A stretch of DNA of 64,000 bases. Source: CAYPZL01 sp964415045 (GTDB lineage Bacteria; Planctomycetota; Phycisphaerae; Sedimentisphaerales; Anaerobacaceae). The DNA lies in contig CAYPZL010000006.1 of the NCBI GenBank assembly GCA_964415045.1, positions 5,486-69,485 on the forward strand, read 5' to 3'. Position 1 is the stretch's first letter. Every line of letters starts with the position of its first letter. A program made the translations under genes and the position numbers. The notes beneath the pieces are model-generated. The model saw only the letters and a list, made by a program, of their open reading frames with translations. It was not told the origin of the DNA and did no database searches. Below are positions 1 through 8,020 of the stretch, piece after piece.

Positions 1-281
1 AGGTTCATGCCCCAGATGCGGACCGGTTTGCCGTCGTGGAGGAAGCGTTTGTCAGCGGTCAGACGCTGCGCGTCCGTCGTGATCGGTTCCCAATCGGCGA
101 TCCAGATCGTCTCCTGCGGGTCGATCCGCGAGGGGATGACAAAGGGTGCGAATTCCTGACCCCGTGCGGCGTGGCCCGCCAGGCAGTTGAGGCCCGCGAG
201 TGCCGCGACCAAACGCAGCACTGCGTTCGTCCTCCGGGTCGAAGGCGCAGCAGCGCCTACCCGGCTGTATCTGAACTTCAT
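1..281 (-). CDS. Secreted glycoside-hydrolase-like protein, N-terminal fragment
   Basis: The ATG at 281 is preceded by GGAGACG, a usable ribosome binding site. The reading frame stays open for 93 codons and runs off the window edge, so only the N-terminus is visible. Residues 1-42 form a signal peptide: basic n-region, a hydrophobic stretch around LRLVAALAGL, and an AxA-like end near GHAARGQ. The mature start contains GKPVRIWGMNL, which resembles the phrase 'GKPVRFWGVNL' found near the start of many GH5-like (TIM-barrel) secreted glycosidases. The gene lies 40 bp downstream of a pectate lyase on the same strand, which fits a polysaccharide-degradation operon. The catalytic part is outside the window, so the enzyme class is inference. 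Confidence 0.6.
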   Translation of the reverse strand, partial: MKFRYSRVGAAAPSTRRTNAVLRLVAALAGLNCLAGHAARGQEFAPFVIPSRIDPQETIWIADWEPITTDAQRLTADKRFLHDGKPVRIWGMN

Positions 282-321
282 GATCGTCTCCTCAAAGTCA
301 ACAATCTTCCCTCGTGCGGTA

Positions 322-1719
322 CTATCTCGGGAGCCGCCCGGGGTCCGGCTGCGGCTCCGCTCGTCTGCGGGCCAGCCAATTGAGATACTCCTCGACGTTG
401 GTGTATCCGTCTGCATCCCGGTCGGCGGCTCCATCGGACCCGTCGTCGGGATCCAGTGCATGTCGGGCTTCCCAGAAATCGGGCATGCCGTCGTGGTCGC
501 GATCCGCCCGGGCAGGTACGGACTCTAATTCCGGCCAGCCGCCGACCTCCTCCTGGCTGCTAATAATCCCGCCCGTGCCATGCGTGACATCCTTGATGAT
601 CCGTTGATCCACGGCGTCGCGCCGGGGCAGGCTCGCTCCGCCATGAAGCAGCACCGCGCCAAATGCATCCCTGGCGTCCTGGGTAATGATTGGTCCGGTC
701 TCGAACGGTTCCGACTGTTTGTAGGCGGCGATCTGTTCTGGGGTCCAGTCGGGGAATCTCACCTGGGACCACGGATCGTCCGGCAGGGCGTGGTCGTAAT
801 AATTCCCCGCGAAGTAGCCCCGGTTGTAGGGCGATCCTTCCTGGTAGGCTTTACCCCGCGCGGAGGAATTCGGTCCGGGGATCAGGTAGTTGCCCACGTA
901 GTTGAGCTTGGTGACGCTCTCGCGGTCGGCGTTGTAGCCGGCGTGAGAGCCGGCCCAGTTGTAGATGACGTTGTTGCGAAAATCCAGCAGCAGGCCGTCC
1001 GGGTCCTCCGTGTGGGGGTTGTGGTTGTCGTAGTTGCCCGGGCGGGGGTTGCGGCCGCGATTGTGGGCGTACAGATTGTGGTGATAGCTGTATCGGGCCC
1101 CGTGGCATCCGCGTATCAGGGAGCCGAAGCCGTGGTTTTCGGGATTCAGCGCCTCGGTGATGAAACACCACTGCACCGTGACCTCGCTCAGGCCGGGCTC
1201 GCCCGTCGAGGAGGACAGCACCTCGTCCAGGCTCCAACTCGCCGAGCAGTGGTCCACGATGATGTGACGTCCGGAGCCGATGCTGATGGCGTCGCCGCCG
1301 CGTCCCTGGTCGCCCAGACGGCACCGCAGAAAGCGAACCACCACGTGGTCGGCGCCGATGCCCAGGCTTGCGTCGCGCAGGCAGATGCCGTCTCCCGGGG
1401 CACTCTGGCCTGCGATGGTGATGTAAGGGTTGCGGATCGTCAGGCTCGATTCGAGCTCGATGGTCCCCGATACGCGAAAGACGACGATCCGGGGGCCCTC
1501 GGCCTCGACGGCGGCGCGCAGACTGCCCGCTCCCGAATCGCCGAGATGCGTGACCTCGTAGACCTTCCCGCCGCGCCCGCCGCGCGCGAAGGCCCCGAAA
1601 CCCTCGGCGCCGGGAAACGCCGGTATTGGCCGGGCCTGTAATGTGCCTGCCAGCAGAAGAACCAGGACGCACGCCCGTAGCGGAAATGCTGCCGAACGCA
1701 AGACAAGACCTTTGTTCAT
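322..1719 (-). CDS. Secreted pectate lyase, polysaccharide lyase family 1 type
   Basis: 465 aa from the ATG at 1719. The open frame extends to 2004, but this ATG is preferred because it opens directly on a signal peptide (basic start, then ACVLVLLLAG, ending LQARP). The mature protein starts FPGAEGFGAFARGGRGG, continues with the DSGAGSLRAAVE and ITIAGQSAPGDG phrases and has beta-helix rungs such as VVRFLRCRLGD and HIIVDHCSASWS. This run is characteristic of PL1-like pectate lyases of planctomycetes and Bacteroidetes. The C-terminus carries Asp-rich repeats (DRDHDGMPDFWEA, DRDADGYTNVEEYLNWL), a calcium-binding thrombospondin-3-like tail common on such enzymes. Predicted role: calcium-dependent beta-elimination of polygalacturonate outside the cell. 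Substrate specificity is not visible. Confidence 0.88.
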   Translation of the reverse strand: MNKGLVLRSAAFPLRACVLVLLLAGTLQARPIPAFPGAEGFGAFARGGRGGKVYEVTHLGDSGAGSLRAAVEAEGPRIVVFRVSGTIELESSLTIRNPYITIAGQSAPGDGICLRDASLGIGADHVVVRFLRCRLGDQGRGGDAISIGSGRHIIVDHCSASWSLDEVLSSSTGEPGLSEVTVQWCFITEALNPENHGFGSLIRGCHGARYSYHHNLYAHNRGRNPRPGNYDNHNPHTEDPDGLLLDFRNNVIYNWAGSHAGYNADRESVTKLNYVGNYLIPGPNSSARGKAYQEGSPYNRGYFAGNYYDHALPDDPWSQVRFPDWTPEQIAAYKQSEPFETGPIITQDARDAFGAVLLHGGASLPRRDAVDQRIIKDVTHGTGGIISSQEEVGGWPELESVPARADRDHDGMPDFWEARHALDPDDGSDGAADRDADGYTNVEEYLNWLARRRAEPQPDPGRLPR

Positions 1720-2275
1720 GCGAGTGACCCTTTCTGAATCTGCGGATCGATGCGAGTTTACTGCACGGGCAGCCAGACGGACATCTCCGCCAGGGTGCGC
1801 ATCACGTTGGTCGGGCGGCAGAATCTGGAACAGGCCGAAAACCATTCGGGCTATGGTGTCGCGCGTCATGGATCCATCTCCGATAACATCCTTGGTCATG
1901 CTATTACCAGATTGCAGGATTGCCTTCAACCGAAAAACGCCGCGCATCGCGGAGTCTCGCACGCACAAAACGTTGTTTGCCGACGTCCGGGCGGGCGTTC
2001 GCATCGATTTGGGTCAAGGCCCGAGAATAACTGCTGAATCGATAGAAATAACCTTGCTCTTCGGCCCGGAAGGCGCAAAATATTCAGTTTCTCGAAGCCA
2101 ACTGCTGAACTGTGGAGCGATTGGCCGAATATAATAATGAGCCGGACCGGTGCGGCGTGGAAGATCGCAGCAGGTGCCTGCGTCGTCGTCGCCGGAGCGG
2201 AACGCAGTACTTCACAGGAAGTGAAGGAGGGGCCGGACGAGGAAACCGACCCTTTGCAAGATAAGGAGCACAAGG
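1720..2275. other. Intergenic region between pectate lyase and SAP-like gene
   Basis: No convincing intact gene. On the minus strand at 1758-1869 there is a short protein-like reading frame starting MTRDTIARMVFGLFQILPP behind a GGAG site. It would end in VMRTLAEMSVWLPVQ and a stop only if one base were shifted, so it may be a broken small gene or chance. The rest presumably carries the promoters of the two diverging genes; no clear -35/-10 pair could be chosen. Confidence 0.3.
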
Positions 2276-2494
2276 ATGACTGCTACCACCGTGGCACCGA
2301 AACGCATGACGATACCCGAGATTCGAGCCAAGGCCAAGGCCCTTGGCATCACGCCCGGCAAGATGAAGAAAGCGGACCTGATTCACGCGATCCAGACCGC
2401 CGAAGGATGCACACCCTGTTACGGCCGGTCGAACGGCGACTGTCCGTGGACCCAGTGCTGTTGGAGAGCCGACTGCTTCAAGACAAACGCATAG
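2276..2494 (+). CDS. SAP-like helix-extension-helix mini-protein with Cys-rich tail
   Basis: 72 aa. A good ribosome binding site (AAGGAG) lies about 9 bases before the ATG. Residues 11-43 (MTIPEIRAKAKALGI, then GKMKKADLIHAIQ) match the SAP/Rho-N type helix-extension-helix fold that binds nucleic acid. The tail contains five cysteines (EGCTPCYGRSNGDCPWTQCC...C), a pattern that could bind a metal. Such short SAP plus Cys proteins occur in several anaerobic bacteria, with no assigned function known to me. It stands alone, diverging from the pectate lyase gene. Nucleic-acid binding is inferred from the fold; target and role are unknown. Confidence 0.75.
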   Translation: MTATTVAPKRMTIPEIRAKAKALGITPGKMKKADLIHAIQTAEGCTPCYGRSNGDCPWTQCCWRADCFKTNA

Positions 2495-2654
2495 GTGCCT
2501 CCCGACGGCGGTTTTCTGGAAGAGGGACTGCTCCGGTCAGTGATTCGCAGCACAGAGTTCCTCTTTGTTCCCAGGCGATGTGATCGTTGTGCGCCCGGCA
2601 GGAGGGTGCAGACGCCGGAAGGGGTCTGCCCGACACAGGCGGTTTGGAGGCGGG

Positions 2655-3662
2655 CTACTCGTGTCGGCGCAGGGCGAGATGGATGATCTTGTCGATCAGG
2701 GCTTCGTACTCGATGCCGGCGCGGTGCGCGGCTTCGGCGACCTCTTCACCGTAGGCGATGTCGGGGTTGGGGTTGGCCTCAAGAATAACGAGCTTGTTAT
2801 CCGGCGTCAGACGCAGGTCGATGCGTCCGTAGTCCTGGAGTTGGAGAATGCGATAGGCGCGCTTGCAGACCCGCTCGATGTTCTTGAACACGGCCGGATC
2901 GATCTCGGCGAAGCCGAACGTGATCTGCCATTTCTCCCGGTACGCGTCGTCCCATTTGCACTTGTACGTCAGGATCATCGGGCCTTCGTTGCCGTCGGCG
3001 TTGAAGAAGCACTCGCGCGGCGGCAGGACGGTGAGCCGCTTGTTGCCGATCACGGTGACGTACAGCTCGCGGCCTTCGATGTATTCCTCCGCGATGGCGG
3101 CCTGCTTCCAGCGTTCGTGGATGAATTCCACGCGCTGCCGCAACGCGTCGGCGTCAGAGACGATTGAGGCGTTGGAGATGCCTTCGGAGCTGTCCTCGAA
3201 GGCGGGCTTGACGATCAGCGGGAAGGGGAGCTTTTTCGGGATGCGGATCGCACGATTGTACGGCAGCGAGAGGAAATTCGGCACGCGGATCTTGTGCAGC
3301 GTGAGCAGTTGTTTGCAGAGCCGTTTGTCGCGACAGAGCAGCAGTCCCATGGCGCCGGCCCCGGTGAAGGGAATATCCAGCATCTCCAGCAGGGCGGCGA
3401 TGTTCTTGTCCAGCCGGCGGTCCCCACAGAATTGCTCGGTGAGGTTGAACGCCAGGTCGGGGTCCTCTTCGGTCAATCGGGTGATGACCGAGGCGACGTC
3501 GTAGTCGGCGGCCAGGACGGAGACGCGATGGCCCAGCGCCCGCAGCGCCTCGCACACGTGGTATTCGGTGATGGGCGTGCTCGGGGGATTCCGGAACTGG
3601 GGATCGTCCGGCGGGACCGTGGCCGGGTCCACCAGAACAACGATGGTAAGTCGGCGGCTCAT
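2655..3662 (-). CDS. ATP-grasp ligase, D-alanine-D-alanine ligase-like
   Basis: 335 aa. The N-terminus (LTIVVLVDPATVP) and the segment around ALGHRVSVLAADYD form a Rossmann-like preATP-grasp domain. The central part has LDIPFTGAGAMGLLLCRDK, typical of Ddl-like enzymes, followed by LPFPLIVKPAFEDSSEGIS, the ATP-binding loop. The end carries YGRIDLRLTPDNKLVILEAN and NPNPD, the Mg-binding residues. These enzymes join a carboxylate to an amine using ATP through an acyl phosphate. The length fits Ddl, but the sequence is divergent and no other cell-wall gene is nearby. It starts 3 bp after the metallopeptidase gene ends, so the two are probably translated together. The substrate may be a peptide or amino acid other than D-Ala. 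Confidence 0.85.
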   Translation of the reverse strand: MSRRLTIVVLVDPATVPPDDPQFRNPPSTPITEYHVCEALRALGHRVSVLAADYDVASVITRLTEEDPDLAFNLTEQFCGDRRLDKNIAALLEMLDIPFTGAGAMGLLLCRDKRLCKQLLTLHKIRVPNFLSLPYNRAIRIPKKLPFPLIVKPAFEDSSEGISNASIVSDADALRQRVEFIHERWKQAAIAEEYIEGRELYVTVIGNKRLTVLPPRECFFNADGNEGPMILTYKCKWDDAYREKWQITFGFAEIDPAVFKNIERVCKRAYRILQLQDYGRIDLRLTPDNKLVILEANPNPDIAYGEEVAEAAHRAGIEYEALIDKIIHLALRRHE

Positions 3663-3665
3663 GAA

Positions 3666-4691
3666 TCACCTGCGTTTCCTGCTAATCGTCAGGGTGGTGC
3701 TGGCGATGCTGGTTAATAGGGCGGTCAGCCCGACGACGTCTTCTTCGTCGCTGGCCCTGGCAAAGAGGCCCAGTGCGTCACATCGTGCGGCCAGGCGGTT
3801 GACAAGCTGATAAATGTCGTATTTTCGATGGCCCGTCCAGCGGGTGACGTTGCGGACGAGCAGCGCGCGGCGCGAGCGCAGAAGCCGCGACGCCTTGCTC
3901 CCGGCGCCGTCCTCCTTCCGGGCGAGGAAGAGTTTGCGCAGGCTGTCATCGTAGAAGCCCTGAAACTCACTGCCGAGGGCCCGGCGTTTGCGCTCGTAGT
4001 GGGCGGCCAGCGTGGAGGTCATCCGGGCCGCCGAATACGGTGGTTGTCCCTTCGGTGTCACGAGGGGCGCCTTGTCTGCAACGTCCTTCATCACGTTGTC
4101 CACGTAACGCAGCTTCTTGATGACCGGCCAGTCCCGGTATTTCTGCTCCCAGCGACTGCCGGGCGTCAGCCAGACGGCGAACGTCTCGGCAAAATCCTCG
4201 TCGGGATGCGACTGGGCGTAATTATCCTCGAGGTGGATGACGTAGCGCCGGGAATAGGGCTGGTAGTCGTAAGAGCTCGAGTAGGTGGCAGAGAATCGCC
4301 CGAAGAGCTGGCGCCAGCGGGTGCGGCGGTAGAAGAGGTAGGCGTAGTTCAGCGCGTGGCCGCATTCGTGACGCAGCAGCTTCAGACAGGATTCCTCCGT
4401 GCCGCCCTCCACCTCGTACATCAGCTTCTGCTCAAGCTGCTTGAGACGCGGGTGGGTCAGGCAGAACGGAATCCCGATGATCGGAATCTTGTCGGGCGTG
4501 AGCCATTCGTCCGCCAGGTAGCAGGGCGGATGGAAGCCGATGCCTTTGGCGTCCAGTTCCTCGTAGAGCCGCTGGACGTACGGCTCCACGGGCGAGCCGG
4601 CAATTTGGGTCTGGAGGTCCCGCACGCGCACTTGAAGCAGCTCTTCGTCGGACATAACGTGCCAATCGGTTGTCCTTTGCGGCTTCGTCAT
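3666..4691 (-). CDS. Putative zinc-binding metallopeptidase (Peptidase_Mx-like)
   Basis: 341 aa from the ATG at 4691 (GAGG four bases upstream). An ATG ten codons further upstream and one twelve codons downstream are alternatives. The motif LLRHECGHALNYAY (residues 106-119) is an HExxH-type zinc site with H108, E109 and H112. A conserved acidic stretch, HPDEDFAETFAVWL, lies further on and probably supplies the third ligand. This arrangement recalls the family of putative zinc metallopeptidases that are about this long and lack a signal peptide. None is seen here, so a cytoplasmic protein is expected. It is the first gene of a two-gene operon with the ATP-grasp ligase, which suggests a cycle of peptide bond making and breaking. 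The substrate is unknown. Confidence 0.78.
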   Translation of the reverse strand: MTKPQRTTDWHVMSDEELLQVRVRDLQTQIAGSPVEPYVQRLYEELDAKGIGFHPPCYLADEWLTPDKIPIIGIPFCLTHPRLKQLEQKLMYEVEGGTEESCLKLLRHECGHALNYAYLFYRRTRWRQLFGRFSATYSSSYDYQPYSRRYVIHLEDNYAQSHPDEDFAETFAVWLTPGSRWEQKYRDWPVIKKLRYVDNVMKDVADKAPLVTPKGQPPYSAARMTSTLAAHYERKRRALGSEFQGFYDDSLRKLFLARKEDGAGSKASRLLRSRRALLVRNVTRWTGHRKYDIYQLVNRLAARCDALGLFARASDEEDVVGLTALLTSIASTTLTISRKRR

Positions 4692-4865
4692 CGGCCTCGG
4701 CACTGCTCGAACTGAGGCCACGCGTGCACCGAACGTGGCTTCGTGCGATCGTCCTTACCTATAACGTGAATCGTGCACGGGTTCACCTATACCACAGGCA
4801 GCTTCGTTCGGCAAGCCTTGCCTGGCGGGCACGAGGATCTCGCCCGGCGTTCTCCGGGACGGGCG

Positions 4866-5801
4866 TCAAATATACTCGATCGTGGCCGGCGGTTTCGGAG
4901 TCAGGTCGTACAGGCAGCGGTTCACCCCGGGCACTTCCGTGACGATGCGCCGGCAAACCTGGTGAAGCGTTTCCCAGGGCAGCTCGGTCGGCGTGGCGGT
5001 CCGGGCGTCGACGCTCTCGATGCAGCGCACCACGATGATCTGGCCGAACTCGCGCTTGTTGTCTCGTATGCCGGTGGCGCGGTCGTTGAGCAGCACGGCC
5101 ATGTACTGGAACGCTCCGCTGCCGGCGAGTTCCCGTTCGACGATGGCGGTAGCCTGCCGTACGGTGTCCAGCCGGGGACGCGTCACCTCGCCCACGATGC
5201 GCGTGGCCAGCGCCGGCCCGGGGAACGGAATGCGGTGCGAAAGCTCCGCCGGCAGCTCCAGGTATTCACATACGGCCCGGACGTCGTCCTTGCGCAGCGT
5301 CTTGAGGGGCTCGACGACCGTGTACCCGTAGGCCTCCTCCGTGTCGATGCCGAGCTGGGAGAGGATGTTGTGCTGCCGCTTGATGCCGGCGACGGTCTCC
5401 TCGATGTCGGTCAGGATGGTGCCGTGGAGCAGGAACTTGGCGCCGGATTCCTTGACCAGACGCCCGAAGACCTTGGAATAGAAGGTGTCGGTAATCGCTT
5501 GCCGCTTTTCCTCGGGGTCGGTCAGGCCCGCCAGGGCGGAAAGAAAGTCTTCCCGGGAGTCGATCAGCTCGACCGGAATATTCATCTGAGCGAAGGTGTC
5601 CACGACCTTCTGCGGCTCGCCCGCGCGCATCAGGGCGTTGTCGATAAAGACGGTTCGAAGCTGGTCGCCCAGGGCGCGGTGCCCCAGGACGGTGACCAGG
5701 GAGCTGTCCACCCCGCCGCTCAGCGCATTGATGGCCTGCGCGTCGCCGACGGTCTGTCTGAGTTGAGCGATCTGGTCTTCCACGAATGTCTTACAGTCCA
5801 T
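4866..5801 (-). CDS. guaA: GMP synthase, stand-alone ATP-pyrophosphatase and dimerisation subunit
   Basis: 311 aa. GGGAGGTCACA before the ATG fixes the start. NALSGGVDSSLV (residues 25-36) is the PP-loop that binds ATP to adenylylate XMP. The C-terminal half has FPGPALATRIVGEVT and ends VNRCLYDLTPKPPATIEYI, both hallmark stretches of the GMP synthase dimerisation domain. The protein makes GMP from XMP in purine synthesis. The usual bacterial enzyme is about 520 aa with an N-terminal class I glutaminase. Here that domain is absent and the strong ribosome site excludes an upstream extension, so this is the split, archaeal-like form. It must use free ammonia or a separate glutaminase encoded elsewhere. 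Confidence 0.87.
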   Translation of the reverse strand: MDCKTFVEDQIAQLRQTVGDAQAINALSGGVDSSLVTVLGHRALGDQLRTVFIDNALMRAGEPQKVVDTFAQMNIPVELIDSREDFLSALAGLTDPEEKRQAITDTFYSKVFGRLVKESGAKFLLHGTILTDIEETVAGIKRQHNILSQLGIDTEEAYGYTVVEPLKTLRKDDVRAVCEYLELPAELSHRIPFPGPALATRIVGEVTRPRLDTVRQATAIVERELAGSGAFQYMAVLLNDRATGIRDNKREFGQIIVVRCIESVDARTATPTELPWETLHQVCRRIVTEVPGVNRCLYDLTPKPPATIEYI

Positions 5802-5941
5802 TGTGACCTCCCTTGGATTCTGTTGCGTGGCGCCACGGCCGGTACAAACGAGGCCGCAATGTAGCCGACGAAAACTTCGTTGTCAAGTAAGGGGAAGAGA
5901 CGGCGCCTGCGGGTGGAGATGCCTGTGCGGATCGGGCGGGC

Positions 5942-6499
5942 CTAACGCGGAGTCTCGCTCCGGGCCGCCACGGTATTGCTCGGTTGCGGGCTGCGAATCT
6001 CGACGGTGGCGTTGAGGAGGGTCGGGTCGTCGGTGCTTCTGTAGATGTGGAGCGTGCCGACCGCGGCGACGACCTCGGAGGCCTCGGTCGCGACGAGAAG
6101 ATCGACAAGCTGCTTCAGCGACACGGCCTCGAGCTCGATGCCCACGATGGTTTCGGCGTAATCGGCCTGCAACTGCAGCGTGTTCGGCGTCATGGTCACG
6201 ACGTTCTTGCCGAGCCCCTGTCTTTCCACGAGCGTCTCGAGGTACGAGGGAAGCTGGAAATTGGGGTCCTGGGCTGCCAACCGGGCCCGGAGGCTCTCGA
6301 ACGCACTTCGCTTCGCGACGTACCTGGCGGTTTCGGCCTGCAGCGTGCGTAATTCGTCCTGTTTTTCCGGGATGATGCGTTGCAGGCTCCGGATGCGCTC
6401 GCGGACCGGTGCGACGACGCCGACGTACACCAGCCAGACGGCGACCGTGAGCACCAGACCCACCGCCAGCGACCGTTCCCTTTTGTTCAAGCGCACCAT
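5942..6499 (-). CDS. gspM: Type II secretion system protein GspM-like
   Basis: 185 aa. Residues 1-10 are basic, followed by one membrane helix (LAVGLVLTVAVWLVYVGVV, about residues 11-29). A coiled-coil-prone stretch (residues 32-75, many Arg/Glu/Gln) and a small ferredoxin-like domain rich in short beta strands follow. This is the plan of GspM/PilO inner-membrane proteins, which bind GspL and hold the ATPase at the membrane. The gene starts 1 bp after gspL ends and is the last gene of the operon. Sequence conservation of GspM is low, so the call rests on topology plus position. Confidence 0.78.
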   Translation of the reverse strand: MVRLNKRERSLAVGLVLTVAVWLVYVGVVAPVRERIRSLQRIIPEKQDELRTLQAETARYVAKRSAFESLRARLAAQDPNFQLPSYLETLVERQGLGKNVVTMTPNTLQLQADYAETIVGIELEAVSLKQLVDLLVATEASEVVAAVGTLHIYRSTDDPTLLNATVEIRSPQPSNTVAARSETPR

Positions 6500-7975
6500 C
6501 TATGGCTCCGTTCTTGCCGACGACAGCGAGAGAGTGAAATGCACCTTTCCCGTCTGTGCGTCCTTCTTCTGATTCTGCGTGTCCACCACGTCGAAGACGC
6601 GCATCTCCTGGAGCCGCTGCTGCCACTGGGAGAGCGTGGCGAACGAGTCGCACGAGCCCATGACGCGGACGGAGTCCGCCGCGACGAGGATGTCATCGAG
6701 GATCAGGTTGCCTTGCGCCGGAGTGTTTGCACTGAGCCTATCCAGCGTGGCGAGGGCCGAGAGTCGTCCCGGCTGGAAAGGCCCGAACAGCTCGGACTCC
6801 TGCTGGAATGCGTCGAGCTTCTGCCGGACCTGAACCAGCGGGTTGACGACGTTTTTCTCTTCGGGCAAGGCTGTGCGGAAAACCTTCTCGATCTCTTGCT
6901 TGACGTGGGCGTACTCCTTCTCCAGGAAGGACAGTTGGATGAGCAGGCCGGCGAACCAGATGACGGCCGTCACGGCCAGCAGGGCCGCACATACCGCCAC
7001 TTGCCTTCCGGTGTTCCAGCGCGGGCGCATCCGCCGGTTGTAGACGGCGAGGAAGTCGACCCGGCCCGTTTGATCGGCCGAGAGCGCTCGCAGGGCCAGT
7101 CCTTCGGCCACGAATACCGGAAAGTCCGCCTCCACTCCGGGCGAGACCTGCACCGCCGCGTAGGGATTGGCCACGACGAGCCGGCCTTCCACCTTCTCCT
7201 GGATGGCGGCCGCCAGCGGTTCGGCCGTCTCGCGCGCGCAGGCAAGATATATCTTCATTTCCGCGTCGGGATTGGCTCCGAACGCTTTCCTCCAGGTAAT
7301 CTCCACTTCGTCCTCGACGATCGCGGCCACTTGCTCGGCCGACGACGCATCGTTCGAAACGCCACGCATATGCACCGGGATGTTCCGCACCATCAGAATG
7401 TCCCCGTCCTCCAGCACCGTCAGGTTGAGGGCGGATTCGTCAACGTACAAGATCAGAGCGGCGTCTTCGGCGATCTCGGGGTGATTGTGTGCGACCGTTG
7501 TTCGCAGGGCGGTCACCGACGTATCGATGGCCGCCGGCGGCATCCGGGCCTCGTGGAATACCCGCAGCTCTTCCTCCAGCGATGCGATGGAGGTGGCGGC
7601 AACCTGAACGAAATGATCTCCCCCCGGCAGCGTTCGGGTGGAACAGACCTGGACGAGGATGTCCTGACCGGGGATGGGGAAGTCGTCCTTGAGGATGGAA
7701 ACCTCCCCGGCTCTGAGCGCCTGCACTCCGGCGGCATCCGCTTCGGTCCCGGCAAAGAACATGGCGTGATACGGCAACGACACCACGATATCGGCATGGC
7801 GGTCGAACTCGTGCTCGCCGGGCAACGCCCGGAGGATCCCCACCGGCGAATCCGTGCTGCGGCGCGTCTGCATGCCGAATGCCTTCTCGATGAGAAAGCC
7901 GTCAGGCGTTCGCGCGATCTGCACCGCTCGCAGGTGCGAGGTGCCAATGTCTATGCCAATGCATCTTTTTGCCAT
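6500..7975 (-). CDS. gspL: Type II secretion system protein GspL/PilM-PilN-like
   Basis: 491 aa from the ATG at 7975, which has AAAGAG five bases upstream; an ATG six codons earlier is possible. The start CIGIDIGTSHLRAVQI is an actin-like/PilM nucleotide-fold beginning, and the cytoplasmic domain extends to about residue 310. A single membrane helix follows (around VCAALLAVTAVIWFAGLLI), then a coiled coil and a PilN-like periplasmic domain containing LILDDILVAADSVRVMGSC. The fused PilM plus PilN layout equals GspL, the platform that links the GspE ATPase to GspM. It lies between gspK and gspM in a standard T2SS order. Typical GspL is about 400 aa, so this one is on the long side. Confidence 0.82.
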   Translation of the reverse strand: MAKRCIGIDIGTSHLRAVQIARTPDGFLIEKAFGMQTRRSTDSPVGILRALPGEHEFDRHADIVVSLPYHAMFFAGTEADAAGVQALRAGEVSILKDDFPIPGQDILVQVCSTRTLPGGDHFVQVAATSIASLEEELRVFHEARMPPAAIDTSVTALRTTVAHNHPEIAEDAALILYVDESALNLTVLEDGDILMVRNIPVHMRGVSNDASSAEQVAAIVEDEVEITWRKAFGANPDAEMKIYLACARETAEPLAAAIQEKVEGRLVVANPYAAVQVSPGVEADFPVFVAEGLALRALSADQTGRVDFLAVYNRRMRPRWNTGRQVAVCAALLAVTAVIWFAGLLIQLSFLEKEYAHVKQEIEKVFRTALPEEKNVVNPLVQVRQKLDAFQQESELFGPFQPGRLSALATLDRLSANTPAQGNLILDDILVAADSVRVMGSCDSFATLSQWQQRLQEMRVFDVVDTQNQKKDAQTGKVHFTLSLSSARTEP

Positions 7976-8020
7976 ACGCTCTTTATCGTCCATCTCCGGG
8001 CCGAACGGAGCGGCCCTTTG

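Noticed and set aside
1720..2004. N-terminal extension of the pectate lyase to 2004
   Set aside because: It would bury the signal peptide at residues 96-120; the ATG at 1719 gives a normal secreted protein.
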